DNA of 64,000 bases from Acanthosepion esculentum (Eukaryota; Mollusca; Cephalopoda; Sepiida; Sepiidae): NCBI GenBank assembly GCA_964036315.1, contig OZ038485.1, forward strand, positions 103,761,007-103,825,006, in the 5' to 3' direction. The notes under the pieces were generated by a model that did no database searches, was not told the origin of the DNA, and saw only the letters and a list, made by a program, of their open reading frames with translations. Positions 10,487-21,589 of this stretch are shown in pieces. Within the stretch, counting starts at the first letter, position 1. Each line of letters begins with the position of its first letter. The translations under genes were made by a program, and so were the position numbers.

Positions 10487-11274
10487 CTGGTTTGTATCAC
10501 TATAATCCCTGGACAAAAAAAAAGATAGTTGCAGTGAGGGCAATGGACATCAGCTAAACAAAGAGAGATGGGAGGTGGGAATCACAGAACAAAGAGATGA
10601 GAGAAAGGTGTGATGGAGGGGTAGAGTTAGACAAAGAAATGGTGGCTATTGTCAAACAAAGAAAGAAAAAAAAGGAGAGAGATGGGGAGGGGAGAGAGAC
10701 AGACATATTCTTCAGTTATCATTAGATTTCAGTCAAAAATGAAAGCCTTTTAAATGTCCCCCCACCTCTGTCAGGTATGTTTTGGTAGATGAGTGAGGGG
10801 AAAAAAACAAAACAAAACAAAAAAAACAAAAACTTAAAACAGTAGCAAGAAGAGGGGGGACACAGATTGATTACTTCCTGCCAACACCCTGAAGTGTCAA
10901 CCTTTATTTTCTTTTATTCAGTATACATTGATGTACTAAAAAGCTATCACCAAGCAGATAGCCATCCCCACTTAAACAAAACCTGGCTTCTCCTTATTCC
11001 TACAGCCTCACCTCAAAATTCTTAACTCCCTGTCACATCTGCCTTTCTGTTCACTTTGTCAACATTACAACACCTGTCCTTAAATGCAATTAAGTGGTAC
11101 TGACCCTTAACTTACAGGGATCATTTTTACTGATGTCACAAGACCTACAGTGACATTTTCTGAAGTAATTCTTCAAAGTGTACAATCCCTCAGAATAATA
11201 AGAATACAACTTTCAAAACAGTTTTATCCATCACACTGATACCCGTATGGGGTCAGGTGAAACTCAGCTTCACT

Positions 11275-11313
11275 GGCGTTAAATAACACACTTTTTGTGT
11301 GTTACTTAATGCC
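11275..11313. repeat. hairpin, 17-bp arms, related to the 44.6 kb repeats
   Basis: The left arm GGCGTTAAATAACACAC and right arm GTGTGTTACTTAATGCC pair with two mismatches across a TTTTT loop. The arm sequence resembles the GGCATTAAATAACCC start of the duplicated units at 44564 and 44644. Confidence 0.75.
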
Positions 11314-11469
11314 AAAACATATTTTAGATAGAAAAAAAAGAAAAATTATTCTTACTAAGTGAATATTGCATTAACAATTTTTTTTTTGAGATAATGATTT
11401 TTCCAGATACAAGTCCAGCTAACTGGGGCAAGAAATGGCTAGTTAATTTTACACCTCCAAAACGAAACT

Positions 11470-12245
11470 GGTCTCTTTTAATTGTCTTAGAGAAGCCTTT
11501 TTGCCTTCCATCAGCATAGCTGATGCTAATTTCCAGGTGAGTGACTCATTACGCATTCTAAAACTAACATTTTCCACCAACATCAAGTGGAACAATTATA
11601 TTGAATCAATTGCAAGCTTTGCTGCTCAGAAAAATGGTTCACTGCTAGACATGTGTCATGCTAGACAATTTTTCTTTTTCCAGAATCTATTTTAGATCTC
11701 TATAAATGTACCATTCATCCATGCAGTGAATATTTCTGCTACATCTGGTCTAGTGCTTCTGCAATGTATTTTGAGATTCTTGACAAAATCCAAAGAAGAA
11801 TTTGTAATATTATTGGTCTTGACCTGTAATCTTGGCGCCATTCACTTTCCATCCACTATAATGTAGCTTCCCTGTGCCTCTTCTATTAATATTTTCATTG
11901 TAATTGTTCTGATGGGCTTTCCCCTTTGGTATCTTGACTTTATGAATTTAAGTGCAGTACTAGATTGGCAGCTAGGTCTCATTATTTTACAGTTGAGATG
12001 GCTAGATGCAACTAAGTTCTCTGCTAATAGTTTATTTTATCACACTTTTCAATTGTGGAGCTCTTTTCTGATTTCTTGCTTTCCAATCAACAATGTCAAT
12101 CATTATCTTCTGTCTTTTTAATTCCGGTTCTTTTATTATTTTCCCTCCTTAATAATGTTTTTTTTCTCAGATTCTTTCACACTCAGTAACCCCTTGTGCC
12201 TTAGTGGCTTTATAGCCTTACTAGGTGAAATGATTACAAAAAATG
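11470..12245 (+). pseudogene. non-LTR retrotransposon RT C-terminal remnant (family J), longest copy
   Basis: Across three frames the translation shows, in order: LKLTFSTNIKWNNYIESIAS (11550-11615), CHARQFF (about 11655), a YLYKCTIHPC-like segment (11700), EILDKIQRRICNIIGLDL (11770-11828), NVASLCLFY (11860), a NCSDGLSPLV-like part (11900) and, near 12050, LWS/ELFSDFLLS. This is the conserved thumb/C-terminal order of jockey-like non-LTR reverse transcriptases. Several stops and frameshifts break it. The 3' untranslated end finishes GTGAAATGATTACAAAAAA at 12245. The catalytic RT domain and endonuclease are absent. Confidence 0.85.
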
Positions 12246-12499
12246 GAACTAATCACAAACAAAACATTAGAAAATATGCAAAAAAAAAAAAATACAAAAG
12301 ATAAATAAATTCATCCATGAGAACCATTACAATAATCTATCTGCTTTAAAACATAACTAGAATCAGTTATAGAATCTACCGGATCCAATCCAGGAATTTT
12401 CTGATACAATCTTGTCATTGAAGTACCACAGGCACACCAACTACAGTTGCAATGGATATGTCTACAGTAAGATAGCTTTTTCAGGTTGGTTTTGAATTT

Positions 12500-12605
12500 A
12501 AAGTTGTCCTTCTAGACTAGTTGCCCCTACAAAGGCTAAAAGGGCTCAGTCTGCCCTACTATTTCAAACATAGCACAGGGGAAAATATATGGATTTGTAG
12601 TGGTC
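12500..12605 (-). mobile_element. SINE fragment (3' body)
   Basis: TTCTAGACTAGTTGCCCCTAC, GGGCTCAGTCTGCCCTACTAT and CATAGCACAGGGGAAAATATATGG match the body of the tRNA-SINE family in reverse orientation. The tRNA-like head is missing. This copy preserves the TTCTAGAC site that a hAT element used in the 2.4 kb copy. From 12606 to 13150 nothing is recognised. Confidence 0.65.
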
Positions 12606-13149
12606 TCTCTGAGTGATGATATTTCATCACAGCTAAAAATAGAAAAACCTTTCTCTTCTTTTACTGCCAAAATCTGTGTGATACTAGAATTAGTGTTCCC
12701 TTAGCTACTAGAGAGATCAGTAGGAGTTTTGATTCCCAATACAATGGACGTAAAAATTTGACTCCTAATTACCAGTTGCACAGTTTAATCATCAAAAGAA
12801 TTCTCAACTGATTCATTCAAGTAAACAACAACAAAAAAAGACAAAATACAAGCAAATAATCATAATGCTAACAACACTTATGTACTGTGTTACATATCAC
12901 AATTTAGCACACGCCAAATAAAACACTTGTGTAAATTTACTGCCAAAATATAATTACATAAAAAGGAATAACACCTCAATATCCTGTTGTGCTGGTTTCC
13001 TGTTACATGTTTTTCCTCACAATTCATTTTCAGCATTAATCTGGAAGATTCCTCTGTTGCAATTTGGAGCTAGATAGTTAAAATTACAGTAACTTGTTAC
13101 GCTTTTTCTTTTATTACTACAACAAAAACTCTACACTCATAATCATAGT

Positions 13150-13295
13150 AAACTCCCTATTTCGCAGCAGTGGTGATATACATTACCAATTGCTTAGGAT
13201 TCATGCCTTTCCCAAGAGCCTTTGATGGAGTTTGAACTCAGCTCACTAATTCCATTTTCTGCCCTAATAACCATTACCACATTTGCACATCCAGA
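13150..13295 (-). mobile_element. tRNA-derived SINE, 5' half
   Basis: On the minus strand the head begins CATCTGGATGTGCAAATGTGGTAATGG and carries the B-box-like GAGTTCAAACTCC near 13230; the body with CTTGGGAAAGGCATGAATCC follows. The rest of the body is missing or diverged. Confidence 0.7.
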
Positions 13296-13530
13296 TGAAC
13301 TTCTAAGACTATATTAATCTAAAATAAACATAATTCCTCTCCAACCAGAATAGCTGGCAAACTTTGCTTGGTCTAGCACAAGACATGGTAATAATGAATT
13401 ATAGGAAACAAAGTTACAGATTTCATGATGAAATCTGTTAATGTATTGTATAAAAGAAGAAAAAGTATATCTTTGTAAAAATGGATTGTCTTTAAAACAT
13501 GTTTGTGTATTGCTTGACAGGTTGACCACA

Positions 13531-13888
13531 GTATCTGTCTATATTTCTGAGATGAGGTATTATGTACACTATTTACATTATTTGGACTATTGTCCTCATC
13601 TTTGCCGCTATATTTATTACAACGTTTCGGCCAGTGACAGGACCCAAAGAGTGTGAGTTCAATACCTGGTTAAGGCGGCGGAGAACTTAGAGAGGGGAAT
13701 TAACAGGAGATAACTGATAACTGGCATCCATTAGACATGGCATGTGGAACTAGAACCGTCTACCCCAGTGAGCGAAATAAAGGGTTCAGTTCAACATTTC
13801 AACCACCTGAAGAAGGCCGGAGCATACAATGGCCAAAACGTTGTAATATGGCGACAAAGATGAGGACAATAGTCCAAATAATGTAAAT
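13531..13888. mobile_element. 358-bp insertion with foldback arms and a 12-bp target duplication
   Basis: AGGTTGACCACA occurs at 13519-13530 and 13889-13900, exactly flanking the insert. Inside, 13569-13632 and 13831-13888 form inverted arms of about 60 bp: CTATTTACATTATTTGGACT...ACAACGTTTCGGCC pairs with GGCCAAAACGTTGTAATATGG...TAATGTAAATAG. The right arm reaches the duplication; the left has about 38 bp outside the arm. The central 200 bp includes a CCAGTGAGCGAAATAAAGG phrase. A 12-bp duplication fits LINE-driven retroposition better than most cut-and-paste transposons; the class is unknown. Confidence 0.8.
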
Positions 13889-14129
13889 AGGTTGACCACA
13901 AGAAGGTAACAGATTTTCTTTGTACATTTGATTGGAACATTCACCTTAATCATTAACATGAGACTTGACTACTATTTACTTATTTCTTATATACTATTTG
14001 CTTATATAAAAGTATATTATTTCTTATACTATATATTATACTTATATTATTTCTTATGTACTATTTACTAGGTGCACAGACCAAGAGGAAGACAATGACT
14101 GGAATAAAACTTGGCTGAATGGAATTGAT

Positions 14130-14665
14130 TACATTCAACCTCATTACAATTAAAAGTAGATAAAGTAATAAAGTCATTATGGTGATCTAATTGCTTAATG
14201 TGTCTTGAGATGTAATTGTCAAAATATTGTGACAAGATTGCATCATTAGTTATTCAGTTAGGCTTCTTCCATTTAGTTAACTGTTTTATTCAAGTCATTG
14301 GGCTTGGAAAATGGTAGTCAAACCAAATATTACTTATCTATCAAGATATTAATATGGAACTGATAAACACACGTACAATGCTGATAATTACGGTGGCAAA
14401 GAATAAATTCCTAGAAAACCTAAGAACAACGACTAATAATTTAATTGTTAATTATTGTGCTAGATCCACCTTCAATAAGCAATTATATTTAACCTAATTA
14501 CAATTAATATTAGATAAACTCGTAACAATACGTCAATTACGGTGATCTGATTTTTTAAACAGTTTTGGATTTGACTACTGTTTACCAGTCGTTGTGCTCG
14601 GAAAATGGTAGTCAAGCCAAATATTATTTCCCTATCTAGATATTAATATGGTAATATTTACCTAC
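14130..14665. repeat. diverged tandem duplication, unit about 330-345 bp
   Basis: 14140-14345 (ACATTCAACCTCATTACAATT, GTCATTATGGTGATCTAATT, GAAAATGGTAGTCAAACC, AAATATTACTTATCTATCAAG, ATATTAATATGG) is repeated with the same order of phrases at 14480-14655. The phrase GGAAAATGGTAGTCAAGCCAAATATT also resembles the right arm of the inverted repeat at 38808-38839. Confidence 0.75.
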
Positions 14666-14869
14666 CTCCTTAAGGTAAACCAAAGGGATAAAGAAATAAT
14701 AAAACTGAAGACAGCAAGTCTGTGTGTCTTTCTTTAGTTTTTACCCCATTAACCTCCCCCACTTTCCTTTTACTTGTTTTGCTTTTTTTTTTTTATTTCA
14801 TTTCTTTTAGCTTTCTTACTTTCCCCCTCTTGTTTATTTTATTCACTTTTGTACTTCTCCCTCCTCCTC

Positions 14870-15085
14870 CTCCCCCCAGTAATGGGTTAAATAAGAGGGC
14901 AGACTGGGCACTCTAGCCTGGGTTGACAGACAGACAGACAGGACTACTCTGAATTCAAAACGGCATTGAAAGTGACAAAAAAATTACTCTACTATCCTTC
15001 CCCAAAAAGTCATGGCAATTCACAGAGAAGAAGCGACATAGCACTACCCCCAGCCATCCAAAAAACAACACTTATCCTCTGCATT
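14870..15085 (+). mobile_element. SINE body, head truncated
   Basis: CCAGTAATGGGTTAAATAAGAGG, GCAGACTGGGCACTCTAGCCTGG, (ACAG)n, GACTACTCTGAATTC, then CTCTACTATCCTTCCCCAAAAAGTCATGGCAATTCA match in order the body of the 37.7 kb SINE. The preceding 14700-14870 is T/C-rich low-complexity sequence. Confidence 0.7.
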
Positions 15086-15939
15086 TCCTCCTTCTCCTCA
15101 CATTTACTTGCAATTATAATGATAGGCAAGTGATGTGTGTGTGTAACTCTTTTCATATATCACTAATTCTTGGTGGAAATGCTGGGAAGCTACATTCTGA
15201 TCTAAAGCAGAATTTCCAGTCCATACATAAATAATCCCATGATTATATTTTTATTTTTTTTTTATTTTTTTTTTTTTTTTACACATACTCTGCTTATTTC
15301 ATTACTATAAATTAAATGTAATTTTTCCCTGGATTATTTCATGTAATAATGATAGGCTAATGCAAATCTTTACTCCACACCATGATGAGACACTTCCCAC
15401 CACAAGATTATATGTTTGTGTTTACTGTCATCCTGTCTTTACAAAATCAAGTATAGTTCCAGTTCTATGCAGGGAGTTGAATATATATATATAAAAAAAA
15501 AAAAAAAATATCCAAGCAAAGAAACTTTGACCTTTAGTCTAACTTCGACCTTTTAGAACACTTTCAAAATTCAGGCGCTACTGCAGAAAGTGAATTAGGA
15601 CAATGGCTGAGAGATAAGCATAAAAAGAGAGCTGAATTGGGGCCAGGATGACAATAAGGAGTGGGGACACAAGAAAGATAGAAAGAGGGAATTTGACAAC
15701 ACAGGGAATAAGTAGAAAGAAGAAAAATGAACAAGTTCAGAAAAAATGTGTTATGAAAAACAAGTTTTGTATGTGGAACTAGGAGGTTAAAAAAGAACAA
15801 TGCAGGATTAGGGATGACAAGAAATAAAAGGATAAATCCATTTATATCAAAGAGTTTGAACTGATTTATGCGATAAATTTATTTATACCTGAGTTTGACC
15901 TGATCTCCCAAAATAAAAACTTCTTTTGATTTAATTATA

Positions 15940-16180
15940 AAAGCATGCTGGTAGCATAACCGATAACATCATTGAAAGTGAAATTGTTGAGCAAAGTTCA
16001 AATTCTGAGTTAGTCTTTTAATGTTTATATAAATGATTTTGGGAAAAAGCATGAATCAGTCTCTCATTTCCACAACTATAGGTTTGGTAAAATGAAAGAA
16101 AAACTGAATTCCAGACCATGGAGAAGGCAACAGAAAAGAACTCCATTTTTCTCAAAAATATATGGCAATTCAGAGATACA
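15940..16180 (+). mobile_element. tRNA-derived SINE
   Basis: The head CATGCTGGTAGCATAACC and B-box-like AAAGTTCAAATTCTGAG (15992-16010) are followed by body phrases TTTGGGAAAAAGCATGAATCAG, CAACTATAGGTTTGGTAAA, AACTGAATTCC and ATATGGCAATTCAGAG in family order. The poly-A or CTGA tail is not clear. From 15090 to 15940 only T-runs and unrecognised sequence were seen. Confidence 0.7.
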
Positions 16181-16576
16181 GTGGAACCTTGATTCTTGAA
16201 CTTAATTCGTCCCAAGAAGTTGTTCAGAAACCGATACAATTTTTCACTGTAAAAATTGTCACCTTTCCACAAATTATTGATGTTAAAATGCTATCACAAA
16301 GTATTTGTTTATCATTAATCCAAATCAGAAACAATTTTTACAATTGTCTGTGATCTTTGTTTAATTAACACTTTTATACCTTTTACAACACCTGCTTCTT
16401 TGATTACATCTTTGTTCTTCAATATTGTGCATATGGTTGATTTTGGCATCAGAAAATTCATTAATAGATTATAAAAATTTATGTAATAAAAAACAAATGT
16501 AAAAATCATATAAAAATAATTGAAGTGTAAATAACAAAATAATACAACAGACAATGTGTATTACAGTTTCTTTTGA

Positions 16577-16962
16577 TTGATTGATTCATTTTCTACAGCT
16601 TATCAACTATTTGAAGGTTATTTAAATACAGAAATTATTTTTAGATTGTAAGAATTTTTCTGAACTTAATAATGGTCTATTGATATAAGTCTTACTAATT
16701 AATCCATAGCTGGGGGAGAAGAGGTGAGTTCATACCTTTCACAATGGTATTTGTACATAAGTGAATATAACAAAGCCAGTGAGAATTGAAATTCAGCTCT
16801 CTGATTAACAATTCTGAGTCATTATCCATTACACCATCTGCACATCCAAATTTACAGCAATAAGTATTCCCAAGTGGTCACTCATCTAGATACTGACCCA
16901 GCTCAACGTTGCTTAACTTTGGTGATTATATGGGAACAGGTGTTATAACACTGTAAGCCACA
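16577..16962 (-). mobile_element. 5S-tRNA composite SINE, copy 1
   Basis: Read on the minus strand, 16962-16852 is a 5S rRNA-like head: AAGTTAAGCAACGTTGAGC, GGTCAGTATCTAGATGAGTG and ACCACTTGGGAATACTT are the counterparts of the 5S internal control region (box A, intermediate element, box C). It passes directly into a tRNA-like unit (GGATGTGCAGATGGTGTAATGG, then a B-box-like CTGAATTTCAATTC), the common SINE body (TTCACTTATGTACAAATACC, CTTCTCCCCCAGCTATGG) and a tail domain containing AATAACCTTCAAATAGTTGATAAGCTG and (AATC)n at about 16577-16625. Pol III transcription could start from the 5S-type promoter. It is not a functional 5S gene because several core positions are changed. Confidence 0.85.
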
Positions 16963-17443
16963 TTTTCTTTTGAAGAGCATGTTTTACAAAAGCATTTATT
17001 GAAAAAATGTTGCTAACACATTCTTTGATAAAAATACTGCCATAATGAAGGCAGATGATTAGTAGAAAAAATGGTCTGGATAAAATTTGATGCATAAAAC
17101 TTTATATATGTGAGGCTCAAATTGATGATGTAAAAATACCGTCAAAATAAAGCCTGACAGTTTATGAAAAAAATATATGTATAAAATTACGTTTATGAAG
17201 ATCAAATCTGATGGTCTCTAAATCTACTTAGATAAAATTTGCAAAAGTGTTGTTTAAAGAGATAGATGTTACAATTTTTTAATCAATGGGGAAAGTAAGT
17301 AATGATATTGTGGTATCAAATTTCAGATTTGCTTGGCAGCCAGTTTGTGGCAAATTAAGAAGTCTGGTTGCTTGGACATGCAGAAGGGACTTTGCTATCA
17401 CAGGTGAAGGACAACAACTGCAGGAAGGAAGAAGGGTCTAGAC

Positions 17444-18098
17444 CAGGCATGGACAACATTTTTCAAACAGTGGGCCACATGAGGAATAGTTCATCATAAG
17501 GCAGGCTGCACTACTAAACTCAGAAAAAATTTTTTCATTACAGATACCGTAGCCATTTTCCCCCAAAAAGAGCATGTGTATAAGCATCTGCCTTAGAAAT
17601 GAGGAAAAGTTTTTGTTTTTTTTTTTCTTTAGAGAAAAGATTTCTTTTATAATTTAAAAATAAGAAATCCCGATATAATATTATCACTGATGACAGAGTG
17701 ATTAACACACACTTGTGTGTGTGATTTGTTTCTTATTTATTCATTTGACGATGAAAAAAAAATTTTTTTAAAAGAAGTATAATTATTCTCTAGAGAAAAA
17801 TAATTATCATTAACATTTCCGGTTTCTGAAGCAAAAGGTGTTTACACTTATGATCTTAGTGAGAATCGCCAATAGTTTAAATGCTGACAATGTTACCTTC
17901 AACGAAATGTTACATGACACATTGTACTTAATCATTGTTTATACATGTGGCTCGGCATCCGTGATCAAGGGAGAACAAAAAAAAAACAAAAAAAAACAAA
18001 CATTTTAATAACATTATTTTCCTCATGAAATTAGGCGTGCCATTCAGAATGTCAATCGGGCCGCATGTGGCCCATGGGCCGCAGTTTGCCCATGACTG
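17444..18098. mobile_element. hAT-type non-autonomous DNA transposon, 655 bp
   Basis: The element is bounded by a perfect 8-bp duplication GTCTAGAC at 17436-17443 and 18099-18106. The left end is CAGGCATGGACAACATTTTTC; the right end read inward is CAGTCATGGGCAAACTGCGG, followed on both sides by a GTGGGCCACATG-like subterminal phrase. CAGGnnTGGGCAAACT ends with GGCC-rich subtermini are characteristic of several animal hAT families. The interior is AT-rich with no transposase. The duplication also fits the hAT target pattern with T at position 2 and A at position 7. Confidence 0.88.
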
Positions 18099-18106
18099 GT
18101 CTAGAC

Positions 18107-21100
18107 TTTCACAGGCAAAAGTTGTTGCTGGGAGTGCAACTTTTGCTCTCTTTCTCTTCTTTTTCATCCAAGAAGAAAAAAAAAGAGAGAATAAAAGGCT
18201 GAAGAATTTTGGCATTCACAACTACGATGTCAATGACTACTACTACTGCTAGTACTACAACAAAAAGAAGACAACAAAAAGTAAGAGACTAAAAAGAAAA
18301 GAAACGAAAAGCTGAAAGAAATCAGAAGTTTCTATGAATTTAGAGAGATATACAATTATCGTTCTATAGTGGTTTGAGAGTTTGTTGCAAAATTAGCAGT
18401 ATTAACTCTGATTTTGAACTTTTCATGAAAATACGAGATTTATCTCATCTCACTTTGCAACACTGAAATGTTGTCTAAACAAACCAGAAACCTAGCAAAA
18501 ATGCCTGTGAATTTGCCATCCTTCTCGACTCTTTCAACAGTCAGATGAATTGAAGTAAGTGAACATTTTGTCGATACTAATTATAATTGTTTTTTTTTTA
18601 GCCCAACAGTATTGTAATTAGAACTTGTTATCTTGCCTCAGTGTTTGGTGCACAAAAGAAAATTTTGTGCATGAATTTTTTTATAAATTTTGTATTCTGT
18701 GCTATTAGTATTTTTCATGCCATTTAGTAACTGTAAATTTCTTTGAAATTTTACACCGGAGTAAAAGTCTTGCGTTTTTCATTTGCACTTTTTATAATAC
18801 NNNNNNNNNNNNNNNNNNNNNNNNNNNNNNNNNNNNNNNNNNNNNNNNNNNNNNNNNNNNNNNNNNNNNNNNNNNNNNNNNNNNNNNNNNNNNNNNNNNN
18901 NNNNNNNNNNNNNNNNNNNNNNNNNNNNNNNNNNNNNNNNNNNNNNNNNNNNNNNNNNNNNNNNNNNNNNNNNNNNNNNNNNNNNNNNNNNNNNNNNNNN
19001 ATTTGAGAATGCCTGCTTCAAACATCAAAATATTTTGTCTCAAGGACTTAGAAAAACAGTTTTATCAGAGGTAGAACCTTTTCTCATCCCCTTTGGTTTT
19101 CAATCTTTGAACCTCGACATTTTGAATTGTAAACTTTTTGAAGTAAGTAAATTTCTTTTGTTGCTAAGAAAGTGATTGATATGAACTGTTGCTCTAAAAG
19201 AAAATTGTTAAAATTCCTTTGCTTTTAATGGACTCTTGTTTTCTAAGTGAAAACAGATTTGTATTGCAAAGAACTGTTAACCTAACTTAATGGTTTAAGG
19301 CATACAAGGAAATTTTGTGCAAGGCCTATGTTGTATTTTGTACAATTTCTATAGTGAAAAATAATTTTGTCGTTTTAATAAATAGAAAGTCTTTTTTGTT
19401 GGCACAAAAGTATTTGTTAAGAGAGGGACAAAAGATTGAAATCATCTTCCCATTAAACCCCACTATTCTCTTATTTTTTTCTTTTTACCAACCTACCAGT
19501 AAACCCCAGCCACCCCAAAAAAAGCATCATGGTTACTCGCCACACACAAGAATCTAATAGGAATGTGTTACCTCCCACTCCATTAAACTAAGGTCAGATA
19601 ATGACCTTTGCAAAATTGTTTAGCATTCTTTGTTTTACTGAGATCATTTAGCCAAATTCAGAAATCTTTCAAATATTACCATAACCAGTGAATTATCTTT
19701 ATTAAATGGCAACATGGTGTTAAAAACATACCATGGCAAAGCTCAGGCCAATTCTCTAGAGAATCTTGCAAATATTGTATAGCCTGCAATGAGCAAGGAC
19801 AAAAATTAAAAATAGAGTATTGTTCCAACTCAAAAAGATGGCACCATGACAGAGGTTAGGTGAGGATTATGATCAAAGATTACACTTGGAGAATGTCAGT
19901 AATTAAACAGATCAAAATGTTGAAAATAAGAGAAAGTTTTGAGATGCCACTACTGTCTGGAGTAAAACTTAGGTGTTGATGCTGTAAAGCAGTGTGTTGA
20001 GAATGCATATTGCTAACAGAAAGGGAAAAAAAATAAACACAAAAGATAATAAACAAGGTCAGATATTAAATATTCAACAAAGATAATGGCGACATATGGA
20101 TGACCCATCAGTCCAAAGTTCGTGATTCAATATGCAGTAGGCTAAAAATAAAGCATCACTTAACCGTGAAAAATAAAAACAAACAGGTGATTCGACAAAG
20201 TCAACTGAAGAAAGTTTGTAAGGATCATTGCCACAACATTTGCTTTTAAACTAAAATCAGTCAAATACTTAACCCAGATTAATCAAATAGATCAAGAGAT
20301 GAGTTGCATTGATAGTAATTTGATAAAGATATATAATCAGACTAGTTCAAGAGCAAAGCATTGATACAAACAAACTTGAGCAATCCTAGACCTTTGTAGA
20401 TAGATACGAAGTTGGCTGAAAGGTCCATAGCCTGACTATGAAAGAATAATGTGAAATCTTGCAGGCATTATTTTCAACACTTCTTATTAATAACTACATT
20501 ATTTATTTTCAAGTAAACTGACACCTGACAAGTCAAAGAAGACTGTTCATCCTGTTGGTAAAAAAGTCATCAATATCAGATACATCATCATCATCACTGA
20601 GATACTTGTTCTCAGCCAAGTGTTTTTTGATGTTGGGGAACAAATCGTAGTCAAATCAGGAGAATAGAGATGGTGATCAACCAGTTCAAACCCACAGTTA
20701 CACACAGCAGCTTTTGAAACCAAGGACTTTTTCACTTTTCTTGGTTAAACTTCTATTATCACAATGGAGGATGCTTAATAATGAAACTGATAAAAACAAA
20801 AAGAAATTAAAAATTCGCTGGACTATATACTCAGTCACATCTATAAAAATATTTAAATATAAAAGTTTAAAATTTCAGAGTCTCAAAATTTTCAGGGTTT
20901 CCTCTCTGTGCATAATTATAAACATTTGCATTTTTATATCGCCCCTCCCCTTTGTGCACCTCTGTAGTTGCATCAACAGAAACATCACTTTAGTTTGATG
21001 AACTCCTAAAGGACATCACAAAAAAATTTTACACTTTATAATTCATTCTCTTAATCTCTGATATATAATATTACTGTTCATTACACCATGGAATTTGTCA

Positions 21101-21420
21101 ATCACTGTCGTCTAGTGGGCATGTGGCTTTAGGATCTTCTCCAAATGTGAAATCTACATTTTTGAGAGGATGTATCAAAGGATGGATGTTTATGTATCTA
21201 CCAGTCATATGGTGTTTCCCATGTGTGCACATCCTAGATACAGCTGGGTTGATTGTATTTCCATGTCTAGTCAGCAACTGACATTGAGTTGAATGGCGCA
21301 CATCTCCACACCTAGTGAGGAGGTCATCTCTCAGGTCAACCTGGATCTCCACACTTGGGGAGGAGGCCATCTCTCAGTTCAATCCATTGATGCACCTGGA
21401 TTCTTTGAAGGATACTGGGT
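18107..21420. other. unrecognised AT-rich sequence around the assembly gap
   Basis: No gene or repeat family could be supported. Two short plus-strand stretches around the gap (18660-18690 and 19300-19330) share GAAAATTTTGTGCA phrases, suggesting a local duplication that may have caused the assembly break. A 90-codon minus-strand ORF at 21098-21370 shows no motif I recognise. Confidence 0.45.
18801..19000. other. assembly gap, 200 N
   Basis: Exactly 200 undetermined bases. ORFs running through it are meaningless. The true length is unknown. Confidence 1.
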
Positions 21421-21589
21421 GTAAAGTTTATTTTGACAATATATTACAAAAGAAAATTAATGATTTCTGAAACGTTGCCGTCATTTTGAACATGTTTTCT
21501 GTTCACATTGTTCACCAGAAATTTTGGTATGGGGGGGAATATCAGCCACTACTGTAGGTCCCTCCACTTTTTTTGCTGAAAAAAAGATT

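Noticed and set aside
18743..19043. ORFs across 18801-19000
   Set aside because: They run through 200 undetermined bases.
21098..21370. A 90-codon minus-strand ORF
   Set aside because: No motif recognised; the length is not unusual for chance in a 64 kb window.
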